The translations under genes and the position numbers were made by a program. A DNA stretch of 64,000 nucleotides from Spongiibacter tropicus DSM 19543 (GTDB taxonomy: Bacteria > Pseudomonadota > Gammaproteobacteria > Pseudomonadales > Spongiibacteraceae), in contig NZ_ATUS01000001.1 of assembly GCF_000420325.1 (NCBI RefSeq), positions 62,001 to 126,000 of the forward strand, in the 5' to 3' direction. The notes under the pieces are model-generated. The model saw only the letters and a list, made by a program, of their open reading frames with translations. It made no database searches and had not been told where the DNA came from. Below are positions 63,674 through 64,000 of the stretch, in pieces. The number at the start of each line of letters is the position of its first letter. Position 1 is the stretch's first letter.

Positions 63674-64000
<327 letters not shown>

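Overview
The window looks like part of the chromosome of a moderately GC-rich gammaproteobacterium, probably a marine Cellvibrionales/Pseudomonadales-type organism. This rests on conserved gene order (tig-clpP-clpX-lon-hupB-ppiD; methyltransferase-rnhA-dnaQ divergent from gloB-mltD; etfBA divergent from ETF-QO), a gammaproteobacterial dif-like Xer site, and a rhombosortase/GlyGly-CTERM pair. The genus-level guess is inference.

Region 1 (1-8.5 kb) is the accessory part. After a truncated modBA molybdate operon comes a copper island. A ~420 bp segment holding a MerR/CueR-type promoter, a leader and the first codons of copA is present twice (1387-1806 and 2920-3345, about 96% identical). Between the copies lies an AT-rich 1.1 kb insert with a 5'-truncated reading frame overlapped by a small membrane protein with two CxxC pairs. 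The intact copA follows, then a membrane-anchored cupredoxin. Next are an orphan AT-rich protein with a HEPN-like RxxxxH motif, a dif-like XerCD site, and a secreted-protein gene broken by an in-frame TGA.

Region 2 (8.5-16 kb) holds an HTH-only LuxR regulator, a LysR regulator, a rhombosortase divergent from a large secreted protein that carries its GlyGly-CTERM sorting tail, a ZU5-like lipoprotein, and an orphan GspG-type pseudopilin. GlyGly-CTERM proteins are type II secretion cargo, so these fit one surface/secretion theme.

Region 3 (16-38.4 kb) is housekeeping: AcuI/YhdH reductase, SohB protease, a stand-alone protein like the ChpA N-terminus, DnaQ, RNase HI, glyoxalase II, MltD, a five-gene peptide ABC transporter of Yej/Dpp type, an AraC regulator coupled to a phosphatase and RlmG, a small tyrosine phosphatase, a luciferase-like oxidoreductase, RlmD and DAHP synthase. 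MltD beside the peptide importer suggests murein-peptide recycling (inference).

Region 4 (38.5-64 kb) carries EEP nuclease, YchJ, thioesterase, NfuA, MetH, a ferredoxin-type sulfite/nitrite reductase with its DUF934 partner, YceI, EtfBA and ETF-QO, then DUF1285/SerA/phosphopantetheinyl transferase, then the PpiD-HU-Lon-ClpX-ClpP-trigger factor proteostasis block with a sigma-32-like lon promoter, tRNA-Leu(TAG), and the 3' end of fadA. Most transcription units end in clear intrinsic terminators. No CRISPR array, rRNA, intact transposase or prophage was seen.
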